Assembly (NCBI GenBank): GCA_040119125.1
Contig: JBEDTR010000005.1
Location: 1-64,000 of the forward strand
DNA from: Pacificitalea sp040119125
GTDB taxonomy: Bacteria; Pseudomonadota; Alphaproteobacteria; Rhodobacterales; Rhodobacteraceae
Direction: 5' to 3'
DNA: 64,000 nucleotides
A program made the position numbers and the translations under genes. The notes below the pieces were generated by a model. The model did no database searches. It saw only the letters and a list, made by a program, of their open reading frames with translations, and was not told the DNA's origin. Of this stretch, positions 17,759 to 26,604 are shown piece by piece; position 1 is the first letter of the stretch; every line of letters starts with the position of its first letter.

Positions 17759-19144
17759 ATGGCATTCTCACGGGTGAACCGCGGGATCATGGCCGGAGCG
17801 CGCGAGAGCGTGGCGTCCGGCATGGCAGCACTGACATTGGCGGCGATGGCGTTAAGTCTGGGCAGCACTGCCCCGGCCTTGGCGCAAAATGGTCCGCTGC
17901 GCATCGAGATCACCGAAGGCGTGATCGAGCCGCTGCCCTTTGCCATTCCGACCTTTCAGGCCGAATCCGGCGATGCCGGGCAGTTGGCCGCGCAGATCAG
18001 CCAAGTGGTCGCGGATGATCTGGTAGGCACTGGCCTGTTCCGGCAAATCCCGTCTTCGGCGTTTATCAGCCAAGCGTCGAGTTTCGATGCGACGGTGCAA
18101 TATCCTGACTGGAAAGCGATCAACGCTCAGGCGCTGATCACCGGTGCGGTCTCCGTCGATGGCAGCGGTCAGGTCAACGTCAAGTTCCGCCTCTTTGACG
18201 TGTTCTCCGAAGCTCCGCTGGGCGATGGTTTGCAATTGGGCGGCTCCTCGGACAGCTGGCGCCGGATCGCGCATAAGGTCGCCGATCAGGTCTATTCCCG
18301 CATCACGGGCGAGGGCGGCTATTTCGACAGCCGCGTGGTTTTCGTAGCCGAGGACGGCCCGAAAGATGCGCGGCTGAAGCGGTTGGCGGTCATGGATTAC
18401 GATGGCGCCAATGTGCAATATCTGACCGACAGTTCGTCGATCGTGCTGGCGCCGCGGTTTTCGCCCACGGGCGACCGGGTACTTTATACCAGCTACGAGA
18501 CCGGCTTCCCGAAGATCTATCTGATGAATGTGGGCACCGTGCAGCGCCGCGCGTTGGAGGATCAGCCGGGCACCATGACATTCGCTCCGCGTTTCGCACC
18601 CGACGGGCAGACGGTGGTCTATTCGCTGGCGCAGGGCGGCAATACCGACATCTACTCGCTTAACGTCAATGGCGGTGCGCCACAGCGCCTGACCTCCGCG
18701 CCCTCCATCGAGACCGCGCCGAGCTTCTCGCCCGATGGCAGCCAGATCGTATTCGAAAGCGACCGGTCCGGCTCCCCGCAGATCTACATCATGCCCGCCT
18801 CAGGCGGTGAGGCCCGGCGGATCAGCTTCGGCGAAGGCCGCTACGGCACGCCGGTCTGGTCGCCGCGTGGCGATCTGATCGCCTTCACCAAACAAAACGC
18901 CGGTCGTTTCCACATTGGCGTCATGCGCACGGATGGCTCCGAGGAGCGGCTGCTGACCGCGTCCTTCCTCGACGAAGGTCCGAGCTGGGCCCCGAACGGG
19001 CGGGTGTTGATGTTCACGCGGGAAACCTCCGGTGCGGGGGGGCAGCCGACGCTTTATTCCGTCGATATCTCGGGCCGTAACCTCAAACGCGTCCCGACCG
19101 GCGGCTCCGCATCTGATCCGGCATGGTCGCCCTTGCTACAGTAG
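17759..19144 (+). CDS. tolB: TolB, periplasmic beta-propeller
   Basis: A 461-aa periplasmic protein linking TolA and Pal. The signal peptide covers about residues 1-43 and ends at PALAQN. The alpha/beta N-terminal domain (GPLRIEITEG) is followed by a six-bladed beta-propeller made of WD40-like PD40 repeats (APRFSPTGDRV, APSFSPDGSQI, TPVWSPRGDLI). The long, Arg-containing signal n-region (FSRVNRG) has no twin Arg. GAGGGGA lies 6 bases before the ATG. Confidence 0.95.
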   Translation: MAFSRVNRGIMAGARESVASGMAALTLAAMALSLGSTAPALAQNGPLRIEITEGVIEPLPFAIPTFQAESGDAGQLAAQISQVVADDLVGTGLFRQIPSSAFISQASSFDATVQYPDWKAINAQALITGAVSVDGSGQVNVKFRLFDVFSEAPLGDGLQLGGSSDSWRRIAHKVADQVYSRITGEGGYFDSRVVFVAEDGPKDARLKRLAVMDYDGANVQYLTDSSSIVLAPRFSPTGDRVLYTSYETGFPKIYLMNVGTVQRRALEDQPGTMTFAPRFAPDGQTVVYSLAQGGNTDIYSLNVNGGAPQRLTSAPSIETAPSFSPDGSQIVFESDRSGSPQIYIMPASGGEARRISFGEGRYGTPVWSPRGDLIAFTKQNAGRFHIGVMRTDGSEERLLTASFLDEGPSWAPNGRVLMFTRETSGAGGQPTLYSVDISGRNLKRVPTGGSASDPAWSPLLQ

Positions 19145-19154
19145 TGACCGCGCC

Positions 19155-19192
19155 GCAGACGCCCCGGCTGCGACAGCCGGGCGTCTGCTCTT
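19155..19192 (+). terminator. Strong hairpin after tolB
   Basis: A 15-bp stem with one bulged C (19155-19170 / 19174-19188) and a 3-nt loop is followed by TCTTT. It probably terminates or attenuates transcription between tolB and the downstream lipoprotein and pal genes. Confidence 0.7.
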
Positions 19193-19293
19193 TACCGCCC
19201 ATCGCAGGCTGCCACGCACGGGCGATTGAATTCCCGTCTCCGCCCAGCGATGGTAGGATATGACGTAACGAGAGCGACAGGAGTTTGCCGCAG

Positions 19294-19452
19294 ATGACCA
19301 AAGCCCTCCCCAATGCCGCGCTGCTGGCGCTGTTCTTTGGCCTCGCGGCCTGCGACGGGCCCGGACTGGGCGAGCCGGGCGGTGGTTCCGCAATGGGCCG
19401 CACCGCCGAATATGCACCAGTTCTGGCGGATGATGGCGAGCCCCTGCCCTGA
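19294..19452 (+). CDS. Small predicted lipoprotein (52 aa)
   Basis: A 52-codon frame, ATG 19294 to TGA 19450-19452. It starts MTKALPNAALLALFFGLAAC: a short basic n-region, a hydrophobic core and the lipobox LAAC with Cys at residue 20. After the Cys it is Gly-rich (DGPGLGEPGGGSAMG) and ends in an acidic DDGEPLP. ACAGGAG lies upstream at a long spacing. It sits alone between tolB and pal, a place where small lipoproteins could join the Tol-Pal envelope machinery. No family is recognised. Confidence 0.6.
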   Translation: MTKALPNAALLALFFGLAACDGPGLGEPGGGSAMGRTAEYAPVLADDGEPLP

Positions 19453-19616
19453 CCGCATGACACGCGCCGGACATCTGGGGGATGGCAGACGCCTAACCCC
19501 CGGATCCGACAGACACCCAGCCCCGCGCGCGCCCCTATGCGCGCCAAGGCGTTAACGCGCAGCCATGGATCGCAGACAGGTCCAGACGCGCCCCGACGAA
19601 CGAGAGACAGACTGAC

Positions 19617-20171
19617 ATGACCGTCCTTTCAAACATCGCTACCCCCCGCCGCGCCGTTCGCGGGCTCGCCCTGCTGGCCGTGATCGGCGCAGCCGCTTGC
19701 ACCAGCCCCGACCAATATGCAGGCGGCGGCTATGGCGCGGATGCGGGCCTGAGCAACCAGACCTATTCCGGCGGCGCCGGCACCGGCGGCCCGTCCGACC
19801 CCCGTTCGGTGGCCTATTTCAACCAGACCGTCGGGGATCGCGTGCTATTCGCCGTGGATCAGTCCACTCTGGGCGACACCGCGCGCAATACCCTTACGGC
19901 TCAGGCGGGCTGGCTGCAGTCCAACCCTGAATATACCGCAATCATCGAAGGCCATGCCGACGAGCAGGGCACCCGTGAATATAACCTCGCCCTGGGCGCA
20001 CGGCGGGCCAACGCGGCGCAGGAATTCCTGATTTCGCGCGGCATCTCGCCCAGCCGTCTGCGCACTGTGACATATGGTAAGGAACGCCCGATCGAGGTCT
20101 GCTCGACCGAGGCGTGCTACGCCAAGAACCGCCGCGCGGTCACCGTGCTGGCCGCTGGTGCCGGGGTCTGA
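19617..20171 (+). CDS. pal: Pal, peptidoglycan-associated lipoprotein
   Basis: A 184-aa outer-membrane lipoprotein. The signal peptide ends at lipobox GAAAC (Cys near residue 30), followed by a Gly/Tyr-rich linker. An OmpA-like peptidoglycan-binding domain occupies about residues 75-180, with the motif IIEGHADEQGTREYNLALG and the conserved Arg in GARRANAA. It anchors the outer membrane to peptidoglycan and is relocated by TolA-TolB. Confidence 0.96.
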   Translation: MTVLSNIATPRRAVRGLALLAVIGAAACTSPDQYAGGGYGADAGLSNQTYSGGAGTGGPSDPRSVAYFNQTVGDRVLFAVDQSTLGDTARNTLTAQAGWLQSNPEYTAIIEGHADEQGTREYNLALGARRANAAQEFLISRGISPSRLRTVTYGKERPIEVCSTEACYAKNRRAVTVLAAGAGV

Positions 20172-20195
20172 TCCGCACGCACCCTTCCACATATC

Positions 20196-20225
20196 GCCGG
20201 ACCGGGGCCTCGCGCCCGGTCCGGC
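20196..20225 (+). other. Stem-loop between pal and cpoB
   Basis: An 11-bp perfect stem (20196-20206 / 20215-20225) with an 8-nt loop follows the pal stop. The right arm is repeated at 20233-20243. There is no T-run, so it may be an mRNA processing or stability element rather than a terminator. Confidence 0.45.
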
Positions 20226-20275
20226 CTGCGTCCCGGTCCGGCGTCACGCCGGTCTGATCTGAGAAAGCTTCAGCC

Positions 20276-21217
20276 ATGCGCCACCTTGTTGCCGTCCTGA
20301 CCCTCGCCCTGCTCGGCCTGAGCGGGCCGCTTGCCGCGCCTGCCTCGGCGCAGGCCAATACCGAAACACTCGCCGACATTCGGCAGGAACTGTCGGTGCT
20401 CTATGTTGAGGTGCAGCGTCTGAAACGCGAGTTGGTCACCACCGGCGCACCCGGCGGCGCGGTGGCTGGCGGCTCCGCGCTGGAGCGGCTCGACAATATC
20501 GAAAGCGAGCTACAGCGCCTGACATCGCAGACCGAAGAATTACAGCACCGTATCAATGTGGTCGTCACGGATGGCACCAATCGGGTCGGCGATCTTGAAT
20601 TCCGGTTGTGCGAATTGGAACAAGGGTGCGATCTGGGTGCGATTGGCCAGACAGAAACGCTCGGCGGCGGCGACATGCCTGCTGTCCGCGGCGCCGGAAA
20701 TTCGGGCACATTTGGCGGCGGTTCGGGCGCCGGCTCAGACGCTGGCGGCGGTTTGATCAATGACGGCGTCGGCAACTTGCCCGCACCGGGCAATGGCGGG
20801 GCTGGTGCCAGCGCAGGCAACACGCCGCAATTGGCGATGAGCGAACAGGTGGATTTTGATCGGGCGAAGGCGGCCCTCGACTCCGGTAGCTTTCGCAGCG
20901 CCGCTGACGAGTTTGCGACCTTTGCCGAGACCTACCCGGGCGGACCGCTGACCGGACCTGCGCATTTCTGGCGCGGTGAAGCGTTGACCGCATTGGGGGA
21001 CACCGCCCCCGCAGCCCGCGCCTATCTGGAAAGCTTCTCAGGCGACCCTGAGGGCCGCATGGCGCCTGACGCGCTTTATATGCTGGGCGTCTCGCTGGGG
21101 CAGTTGGGTCAAACCAACGAAGCCTGCGTCACGCTGGGCGAAGTGCAAGCGCGGTTCCCGCAGTCCGAAGTGTCGTTCGATGCCGGACAATCGCGGCGCA
21201 ACTTGGGTTGCAGCTAA
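20276..21217 (+). CDS. cpoB: CpoB (YbgF), periplasmic Tol-Pal coordinator
   Basis: A 313-aa periplasmic protein. The signal peptide (residues 1-25) ends at ASAQA. The N-terminal coiled coil (TLADIRQELSVLYVEVQRLK and a second segment to about residue 100) is the trimerisation region. A Gly-rich linker of about 60 residues follows, then a TPR domain from about residue 190 (DFDRAKAALDSGSFRSAADEF). CpoB couples peptidoglycan synthesis with outer-membrane constriction through TolA. Last gene of the tol-pal run. Confidence 0.92.
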   Translation: MRHLVAVLTLALLGLSGPLAAPASAQANTETLADIRQELSVLYVEVQRLKRELVTTGAPGGAVAGGSALERLDNIESELQRLTSQTEELQHRINVVVTDGTNRVGDLEFRLCELEQGCDLGAIGQTETLGGGDMPAVRGAGNSGTFGGGSGAGSDAGGGLINDGVGNLPAPGNGGAGASAGNTPQLAMSEQVDFDRAKAALDSGSFRSAADEFATFAETYPGGPLTGPAHFWRGEALTALGDTAPAARAYLESFSGDPEGRMAPDALYMLGVSLGQLGQTNEACVTLGEVQARFPQSEVSFDAGQSRRNLGCS

Positions 21218-21221
21218 GCGC

Positions 21222-22487
21222 GTGACGCCGGCGCAAGCTCTCACCGACCATTTTCGACAGGACCCGCCCGAGACGCGCGCCGGCCCGATTGCTGTCGCGG
21301 TTTCGGGCGGCAGTGATTCGCTTGGCCTGCTGCATGCGCTGCGGGACTGGGCGCGGGCGCAGGCGGATCCTCCGGCCTTGGTCGCCGTTACCGTCGATCA
21401 CGGCCTGCGCCCCGCTGCCGCCGAAGAAGCCCTGCGTGTGTCCTCCATCTGCATCCCGCTGGGCATTCCCCATGACGTGCTCCGCTGGGACGATTGGGAC
21501 GGTGCCGGCAACCTGCAAGATCAGGCACGGCGCGCGCGTTACCGGCTGATCGGCGATTGGGCCCAGCAGGCCGGGATCGCCCATGTCGCATTGGGGCACA
21601 CTCGCGACGACAATATCGAAACCTTTCTGATGGGGTTGAGCCGCGGCGCGGGGCTGGACGGTCTGTCGGGCATGCGGCGGCGCTTTATCCGCAATGCTGT
21701 GGAATTCCACCGCCCGCTTTTGAACACCACCCGGTCAGCCCTGCGCCAGATGCTAGAAGCCCGTGGTCAGGATTGGATCGACGATCCCTCAAACGAAGAT
21801 CCGCGGTTCGACCGGGTCCGCCTGCGCCAAGCGCTCGCCACGCTGGACCTGCCTTTGGACCAGTTGGCGCGCAGCATCGAAAATCTGAATGCCACGCGCC
21901 GCGATCTGGGCGACGAACTTGACGCCCGGATCGGGGCGGCGTGCCGAATGGATGGGCCGGACCTGCTGATCCCTTGGGACGCATTCGCAACGCTGAGCCC
22001 CGAATTTCGCCGCCGCACCCTGAATGCAGCGCTGCGGCTGATTTCTGGCGCGGAGTATCCGCCGCGTGCGCGACAACTTGCCCGCCTGCTGGACGGCAGG
22101 TCCGGTGACGCCGCGACACTGCACGGATGCGTGATCACACCGGGCCATGACTGGCTGCGCATCGCACGGGAACCAGCCGCAGTCGCGGGGCACAGGGCGC
22201 CGCACAGCGCGCTCTGGGATCGTCGCTGGCGGGTGGCGGGCAGGACAAAACCGGCGCAAGCCCCTGAAATCCGGGCTCTCGGCGCGGAAGGTTTGCAGCA
22301 ATGCGGGGATCTATGGCGCGTAACAGGCGTGCCGCGCAGCTCCTTGATGGCCTCCCCTGCCCTATGGGAAGGTCAGATGCTGCTGAGTGCTGCATGCGTG
22401 TCCGGCTCAGGCGCTGCGCCCGACGCGTGGCAATGGCAGGACCAATCCGGCCTGTCCCGGTTCCGGCGATTGCTGCTATCGCATTGA
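21222..22487 (+). CDS. tilS: tRNA(Ile)-lysidine synthetase
   Basis: An N-type ATP pyrophosphatase that converts C34 of tRNA-Ile(CAU) to lysidine, so that AUA is read as isoleucine. The P-loop motif VAVSGGSDSLGLLHA is near the N-terminus and GHTRDDNIETFLMG is near residue 125. Start taken as GTG 21222, four bases after the cpoB stop (421 aa). An ATG at 21180 would overlap cpoB by 38 bases. Neither has a clear ribosome binding site, suggesting translational coupling to cpoB. The tilS-ftsH order is conserved in many proteobacteria. Confidence 0.9.
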   Translation: MTPAQALTDHFRQDPPETRAGPIAVAVSGGSDSLGLLHALRDWARAQADPPALVAVTVDHGLRPAAAEEALRVSSICIPLGIPHDVLRWDDWDGAGNLQDQARRARYRLIGDWAQQAGIAHVALGHTRDDNIETFLMGLSRGAGLDGLSGMRRRFIRNAVEFHRPLLNTTRSALRQMLEARGQDWIDDPSNEDPRFDRVRLRQALATLDLPLDQLARSIENLNATRRDLGDELDARIGAACRMDGPDLLIPWDAFATLSPEFRRRTLNAALRLISGAEYPPRARQLARLLDGRSGDAATLHGCVITPGHDWLRIAREPAAVAGHRAPHSALWDRRWRVAGRTKPAQAPEIRALGAEGLQQCGDLWRVTGVPRSSLMASPALWEGQMLLSAACVSGSGAAPDAWQWQDQSGLSRFRRLLLSH

Positions 22488-22556
22488 ACCCGGCCCTCAA
22501 ATCCTTATCTTAGTGGGACGCCGGACATCCCGGCACCTGTTTTAGGGAGAAGCCTT

Positions 22557-24473
22557 GTGGGCAACGCGCGAAATATCGCATTCTGGGTCGTTCTCTTCGT
22601 CCTGATCCTTGCTCTGTTCAACCTCTTCAGCGGCGGTCAGGGCACGATGTCCTCGGACGTGCGGACATATTCGGAATTCGTGCAAGAAGTGGACGCGGGC
22701 GACGTGTCCTCCGTGACCATCGACGGCGAGAGACTGCGCGTGCGCGGCAATGACGGGTCGAATTATACGACCATTCTGCCGCCCGGCACCGACGTCACCG
22801 ATCGCCTGCTGGCCCGCGATGTCACCATCCGCGCAGAGGCACAGCAGCAAAATGGCATTCTGGCCTATCTTGGCACCTTGCTGCCCTTCATCATCCTCAT
22901 CGGCATCTGGATCTTCCTGATGAACCGGATGCAGGGCGGAGGCCGTGGCGGCGCGATGGGTTTTGGTAAATCCAAAGCCAAGATGCTGACCGAGAAGCAT
23001 GGCCGCGTCACCTTCGACGATGTCGCCGGCATTGATGAAGCCAAGGAAGAGCTGGAAGAAATCGTCGAATTCCTGCGCAACCCGCAGAAATTCTCGCGCT
23101 TGGGCGGTAAGATCCCCAAAGGCGCGTTGCTGGTCGGCCCTCCGGGCACCGGTAAGACGCTGCTGGCGCGCGCCATCGCGGGCGAAGCGGGCGTGCCGTT
23201 CTTCACCATCTCGGGCTCCGACTTCGTCGAAATGTTCGTGGGCGTCGGCGCCAGCCGCGTGCGCGACATGTTCGAGCAAGCGAAGAAGAACGCCCCCTGT
23301 ATCGTCTTTATCGATGAGATCGACGCCGTGGGCCGGTCCCGTGGCGCAGGCATCGGCGGCGGCAATGACGAACGCGAGCAGACGTTGAACCAGCTGCTGG
23401 TCGAGATGGACGGGTTCGAGGCCAATGAGGGTGTCATCATCCTTGCCGCGACCAACCGCCGCGACGTGCTGGACCCTGCCCTGCTGCGTCCGGGTCGTTT
23501 CGACCGTCAGGTCACCGTGCCCAACCCCGATATCAAGGGCCGCGAAAAGATCCTCGGTGTGCATGCGCGCAAGACCCCGCTTGGCCCCGATGTGGACCTG
23601 CGGCTGATCGCGCGGGGCACGCCCGGTTTCTCGGGTGCCGATCTGGCGAACCTCGTCAACGAGGCCGCATTGATGGCGGCGCGCGTGGGCCGACGGTTTG
23701 TGACGATGGTCGATTTCGAGAATTCGAAAGACAAGGTCATGATGGGCGCGGAACGCCGTTCCATGGTCCTGACGCCGGAGCAGAAGGAAAAGACCGCCTA
23801 TCACGAAGCAGGTCACGCGATTGTCGGCCTGTCCCTGCCCAAATGCGATCCGGTCTACAAGGCCACGATCATCCCGCGCGGCGGGGCGCTTGGCATGGTC
23901 GTATCGCTGCCGGAAATCGACCGTCTGAACTGGCACAAATCTGAATGCGAGCAGAAGCTGGCTATGACGATGGCCGGTAAAGCTGCCGAAATCCTCACCT
24001 ATGGCGAGGACGAAGTGTCCAACGGGCCCGCAGGCGACATTCAGCAGGCCAGTTCGCTGGCGCGTGCGATGGTGCTGCGCTGGGGTATGTCCGACAAGGT
24101 CGGCAATATCGACTACCAGCAGGCGCATGAAGGCTACATGGGCAACAGCGCTGGCGGCTTCTCGGTCTCCGCTCATACCAAAGAGCTGATCGAAGAAGAG
24201 GTGAAACGCATGATCGACGAGGCCTACGTGCAGGCCGTGACGATCCTGAAAGACAAAAGCACCGAATTCGAGCGTCTTGCGCAGGGGCTTTTGGAATATG
24301 AAACCCTGACCGGTGAGGAAATCCAGCGCGTCATCCGGGGCGAGCCGCCCAATGCAGGCTCTGATTCCGATGACACGCCCGATAACGGCAACGCGCCTTC
24401 GGTAACGGCCATGCCCAAGACCAAGCCGCGGCCCAAGCCGCTGGCCGGTCCGGAGCCTGAACCGCTCGCGTGA
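22557..24473 (+). CDS. ftsH: FtsH, membrane-bound ATP-dependent zinc protease
   Basis: A 638-aa AAA+ metalloprotease that degrades misfolded membrane proteins and regulators such as sigma-32 and LpxC. Two TM helices (about residues 5-22 and 100-118) flank a periplasmic domain. Walker A GPPGTGKT lies at about residue 194, the SRH region at about 310, and the zinc site HEAGH at about 417. A Pro/Ser/Asp-rich tail follows residue 600. The start is GTG 22557 after AGGGAGA. It ends before a strong terminator. Confidence 0.97.
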   Translation: MGNARNIAFWVVLFVLILALFNLFSGGQGTMSSDVRTYSEFVQEVDAGDVSSVTIDGERLRVRGNDGSNYTTILPPGTDVTDRLLARDVTIRAEAQQQNGILAYLGTLLPFIILIGIWIFLMNRMQGGGRGGAMGFGKSKAKMLTEKHGRVTFDDVAGIDEAKEELEEIVEFLRNPQKFSRLGGKIPKGALLVGPPGTGKTLLARAIAGEAGVPFFTISGSDFVEMFVGVGASRVRDMFEQAKKNAPCIVFIDEIDAVGRSRGAGIGGGNDEREQTLNQLLVEMDGFEANEGVIILAATNRRDVLDPALLRPGRFDRQVTVPNPDIKGREKILGVHARKTPLGPDVDLRLIARGTPGFSGADLANLVNEAALMAARVGRRFVTMVDFENSKDKVMMGAERRSMVLTPEQKEKTAYHEAGHAIVGLSLPKCDPVYKATIIPRGGALGMVVSLPEIDRLNWHKSECEQKLAMTMAGKAAEILTYGEDEVSNGPAGDIQQASSLARAMVLRWGMSDKVGNIDYQQAHEGYMGNSAGGFSVSAHTKELIEEEVKRMIDEAYVQAVTILKDKSTEFERLAQGLLEYETLTGEEIQRVIRGEPPNAGSDSDDTPDNGNAPSVTAMPKTKPRPKPLAGPEPEPLA

Positions 24474-24500
24474 TCCTGCCGATCACGGGTGAGACGATAC

Positions 24501-24535
24501 AAACCGCCGGGGCTTCCGTCCCGGCGGTTTTTCTT
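24501..24535 (+). terminator. Rho-independent terminator of ftsH
   Basis: An 11-bp stem AAACCGCCGGG / CCCGGCGGTTT (24501-24511 / 24520-24530) with an 8-nt loop is followed by TTCTTT on the plus strand. Confidence 0.85.
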
Positions 24536-24550
24536 TGGGATTTAGTGCAT

Positions 24551-24587
24551 GAAAAAGGGCAGCCCCGATGCATCGGTGACTGCCCTT
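24551..24587 (-). terminator. Rho-independent terminator of the M48 protease gene
   Basis: On the minus strand an outer stem (24580-24587 with 24555-24562) encloses the palindrome CCGATGCATCGG and is followed by TTTTTC. It lies just after the M48 stop codon. Confidence 0.75.
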
Positions 24588-24609
24588 CAGACTGGTAAGC
24601 TCCCCGCTA

Positions 24610-25332
24610 TCAGTTCAGCGTGTTGCGAACCCGGCGCACTGTCGCGACCCGCTCAGCATTGCCGGGATGGGTCGACAGGAAGCTGTCGCCGGGATCGGGG
24701 ATGCGCGCGAAATATTCCGCACCATTCACCGGATCATATCCCGCCCGATAGGCAATCACGGTGCCAAGGCTGTCGGCCTCCAGCTCATACGCTTTTGAAT
24801 ACCGGCGCACGCCATATTCCGCGCCCAGCCGCGATGCCGTCTGCACCAACCCGTCAGAGCCGCCGCCCAGTGTGGCCAGAACACCGCCGATCAGCGCGCC
24901 GGTTTGAGCGGAGTTGCGGGTCCGGACAAGGTGGCCCTCGATATGGTGCGCGGTCTCATGGCCCAGAATGAAGGCCAACTCATCTTGGTTGCGCGCATCC
25001 GCGATAAGCGATGCGGTAAAGGCCACGATGGGTCGGCCCTGCTCGTCCTGGGTCTGAAACGCGTTCGGCGCGGCGTTTGGCGTTTTGTCCACGACGATGC
25101 GGAAGTCGCAATTCAGATTGCTGGTCTGGCTGCGGCACAGCTGTTCTGCCACCGGTTCGACCCGACTGACGACGCTGGCGAAGTTGCGCGTGGCGATTTC
25201 AGGGCTGGTCACCGGCGGAACGGAGCTGTTGCCCCCCGCGACCGGCGTGGTCGGCACGATCGGCACAACCTCACATGCGGCAATGGTCGCGGTGATCCCG
25301 GTCGCGGCCAGCAGGGTCTTGAACGATGGCAT
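24610..25332 (-). CDS. M48-family metalloprotease lipoprotein
   Basis: A 240-aa lipoprotein protease. The signal peptide ends in lipobox IAAC (Cys near residue 19). The zinc motif HETAH is near residue 130 (ILGHETAHHIEGHL), with the third-ligand Glu in AYELEADSLG near residue 185, as in the peptidase M48 domain of BepA/LoiP-type periplasmic proteases. The ATG at 25332 has a strong GGAGGA upstream, so the longer frame to 25419 is rejected. It probably trims misassembled outer-membrane proteins. Confidence 0.88.
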   Translation of the reverse strand: MPSFKTLLAATGITATIAACEVVPIVPTTPVAGGNSSVPPVTSPEIATRNFASVVSRVEPVAEQLCRSQTSNLNCDFRIVVDKTPNAAPNAFQTQDEQGRPIVAFTASLIADARNQDELAFILGHETAHHIEGHLVRTRNSAQTGALIGGVLATLGGGSDGLVQTASRLGAEYGVRRYSKAYELEADSLGTVIAYRAGYDPVNGAEYFARIPDPGDSFLSTHPGNAERVATVRRVRNTLN

Positions 25333-25487
25333 GGATGTCCTCCGAATTCCGTAATGCTGGGGCAGCAACATAGCGGCGATACGCGTCACGGCCAGTCGGG
25401 CGGGGCTGGGCCGGACCAATCTCCGCAGCTTGTGATTAGCAGAAGATCGCCGCTGACAGCCCCCGCGAAGCCCGCTAACGTGGCCCC

Positions 25488-25727
25488 ATGATATCCATTG
25501 AGCACGACTTCGACGCCACGGTCATCACCCTCACCGATGAGGGCAGCACCTGGCTACAGGAAGACATCACCATTCAGGCCTTTGAGGATTGCTACACGGT
25601 CGAGCAACTCGACCCGCGCACCGATGCGGTCCAGAAGATCACCTTCTCTCCGCAACAATTGCGCGATCTGGCAGCGGCGTTGAGCCTGCCCGAAGGGGTT
25701 TATCGCCTGAACCCGCCCAAGCGATAA
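25488..25727 (+). CDS. Small conserved hypothetical protein
   Basis: A 79-aa, acidic, soluble protein (MISIEHDFDATVITLTDEG). It has no signal peptide, TM segment or known motif; the predicted pattern is beta strands then a helix (FSPQQLRDLAAALSL). It looks like a real gene by codon use and by sitting in a clean gap. It is convergent with the alpha/beta hydrolase, with ten bases between stops. Function unknown. Confidence 0.65.
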   Translation: MISIEHDFDATVITLTDEGSTWLQEDITIQAFEDCYTVEQLDPRTDAVQKITFSPQQLRDLAAALSLPEGVYRLNPPKR

Positions 25728-25737
25728 GCGGCGGCGC

Positions 25738-26526
25738 TTAGCGCGCTATTTCGTCCACACCCATGCGCACCGCCTCGCCATAGCTTAGGTCATGGTCGAA
25801 CCGGCCTTCGCGCAGGAACAGCAGCACCTCCGCGATTACCAGCGGATTGGTCATCATGAAGGTATGGGTCACCGGCAGCACAAGATGGTCCTGCATGCCG
25901 CGAATACGCGTCGAGGCGACGGAGACCTTGCCATCGTCAGACCCCGGTATCAGCGCCGAGTAGATCGGGTTCAGCGACCGGTTGCCCGCAATCACGCCCA
26001 ACTCGAACCCCGCTTCGCCCAATTGCACCGGCACACTTTCAGGATCGGTGCCAAGCTCAAGCCCGGCAGGTCCATTGATCCACTCGAACGGCCCTAAATC
26101 CCCCAGTTCATCGACAAGCTCGGTGCCATGATTCGGCGGCCCAAGCATGACGACGCGCCCCATCTGCGCGGGGCGGTGTTCCGACAGCCATGCCCGCACA
26201 AGAATACCGCCCATCGAATGGGTGACGAAATGCACCGGACCGGGATCGCATTTCGACACAGCCCAAGGCACGGCGGCGACCAGATCCTCGATCGGGGCCT
26301 CGGTGCTGGCATAGCCTTGATTGACGACTTGATAACCTTCGGCGGTCAGCGCCCCCGCCATGACCCGCATCGACGACGCCGTGCGGGCCAGCCCGTGCAG
26401 CAGCACCACGCATTCGCCCTGCGCCGCGACCAGCGGCTCCGGACGCGGGCGCGGCTGACCAGTGCCCTGCGCGATCAGAAACGCGGGCGGCAGACATAGA
26501 ATAAGGATCAGCATGAAGCGACGCAT
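25738..26526 (-). CDS. Secreted alpha/beta hydrolase (lipase/esterase-like)
   Basis: A 262-aa exported hydrolase. The signal peptide spans about residues 1-20. CVVLLHGLART contains the oxyanion HG motif. The nucleophile elbow THSMGG lies near residue 107, Asp in GSDDGKV near 205, and His in VTHTFMM near 230, giving a full catalytic triad. The arrangement resembles class I lipases and PGAP1-like esterases. Substrate unknown; probably acts in the periplasm. Confidence 0.82.
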   Translation of the reverse strand: MRRFMLILILCLPPAFLIAQGTGQPRPRPEPLVAAQGECVVLLHGLARTASSMRVMAGALTAEGYQVVNQGYASTEAPIEDLVAAVPWAVSKCDPGPVHFVTHSMGGILVRAWLSEHRPAQMGRVVMLGPPNHGTELVDELGDLGPFEWINGPAGLELGTDPESVPVQLGEAGFELGVIAGNRSLNPIYSALIPGSDDGKVSVASTRIRGMQDHLVLPVTHTFMMTNPLVIAEVLLFLREGRFDHDLSYGEAVRMGVDEIAR

Positions 26527-26604
26527 CTATCGAATATGGGGTGCCTGAGAGGCCAAGGCGAGAATGACGTTGCGCGTCACCGCGCGTCCCGCCAATTTCG
26601 GCGC

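Noticed and set aside
15265..17946. 893-aa frame on the minus strand across tolQ-tolR-tolA
   Set aside because: It is the antisense shadow of well-supported tol genes; its Gly/Arg-rich low complexity mirrors the Pro/Ala arm of TolA.
22542..24176. 544-aa frame antisense to ftsH
   Set aside because: Shadow frame opposite a highly conserved protease; its His/Asp/Arg composition is an artefact.
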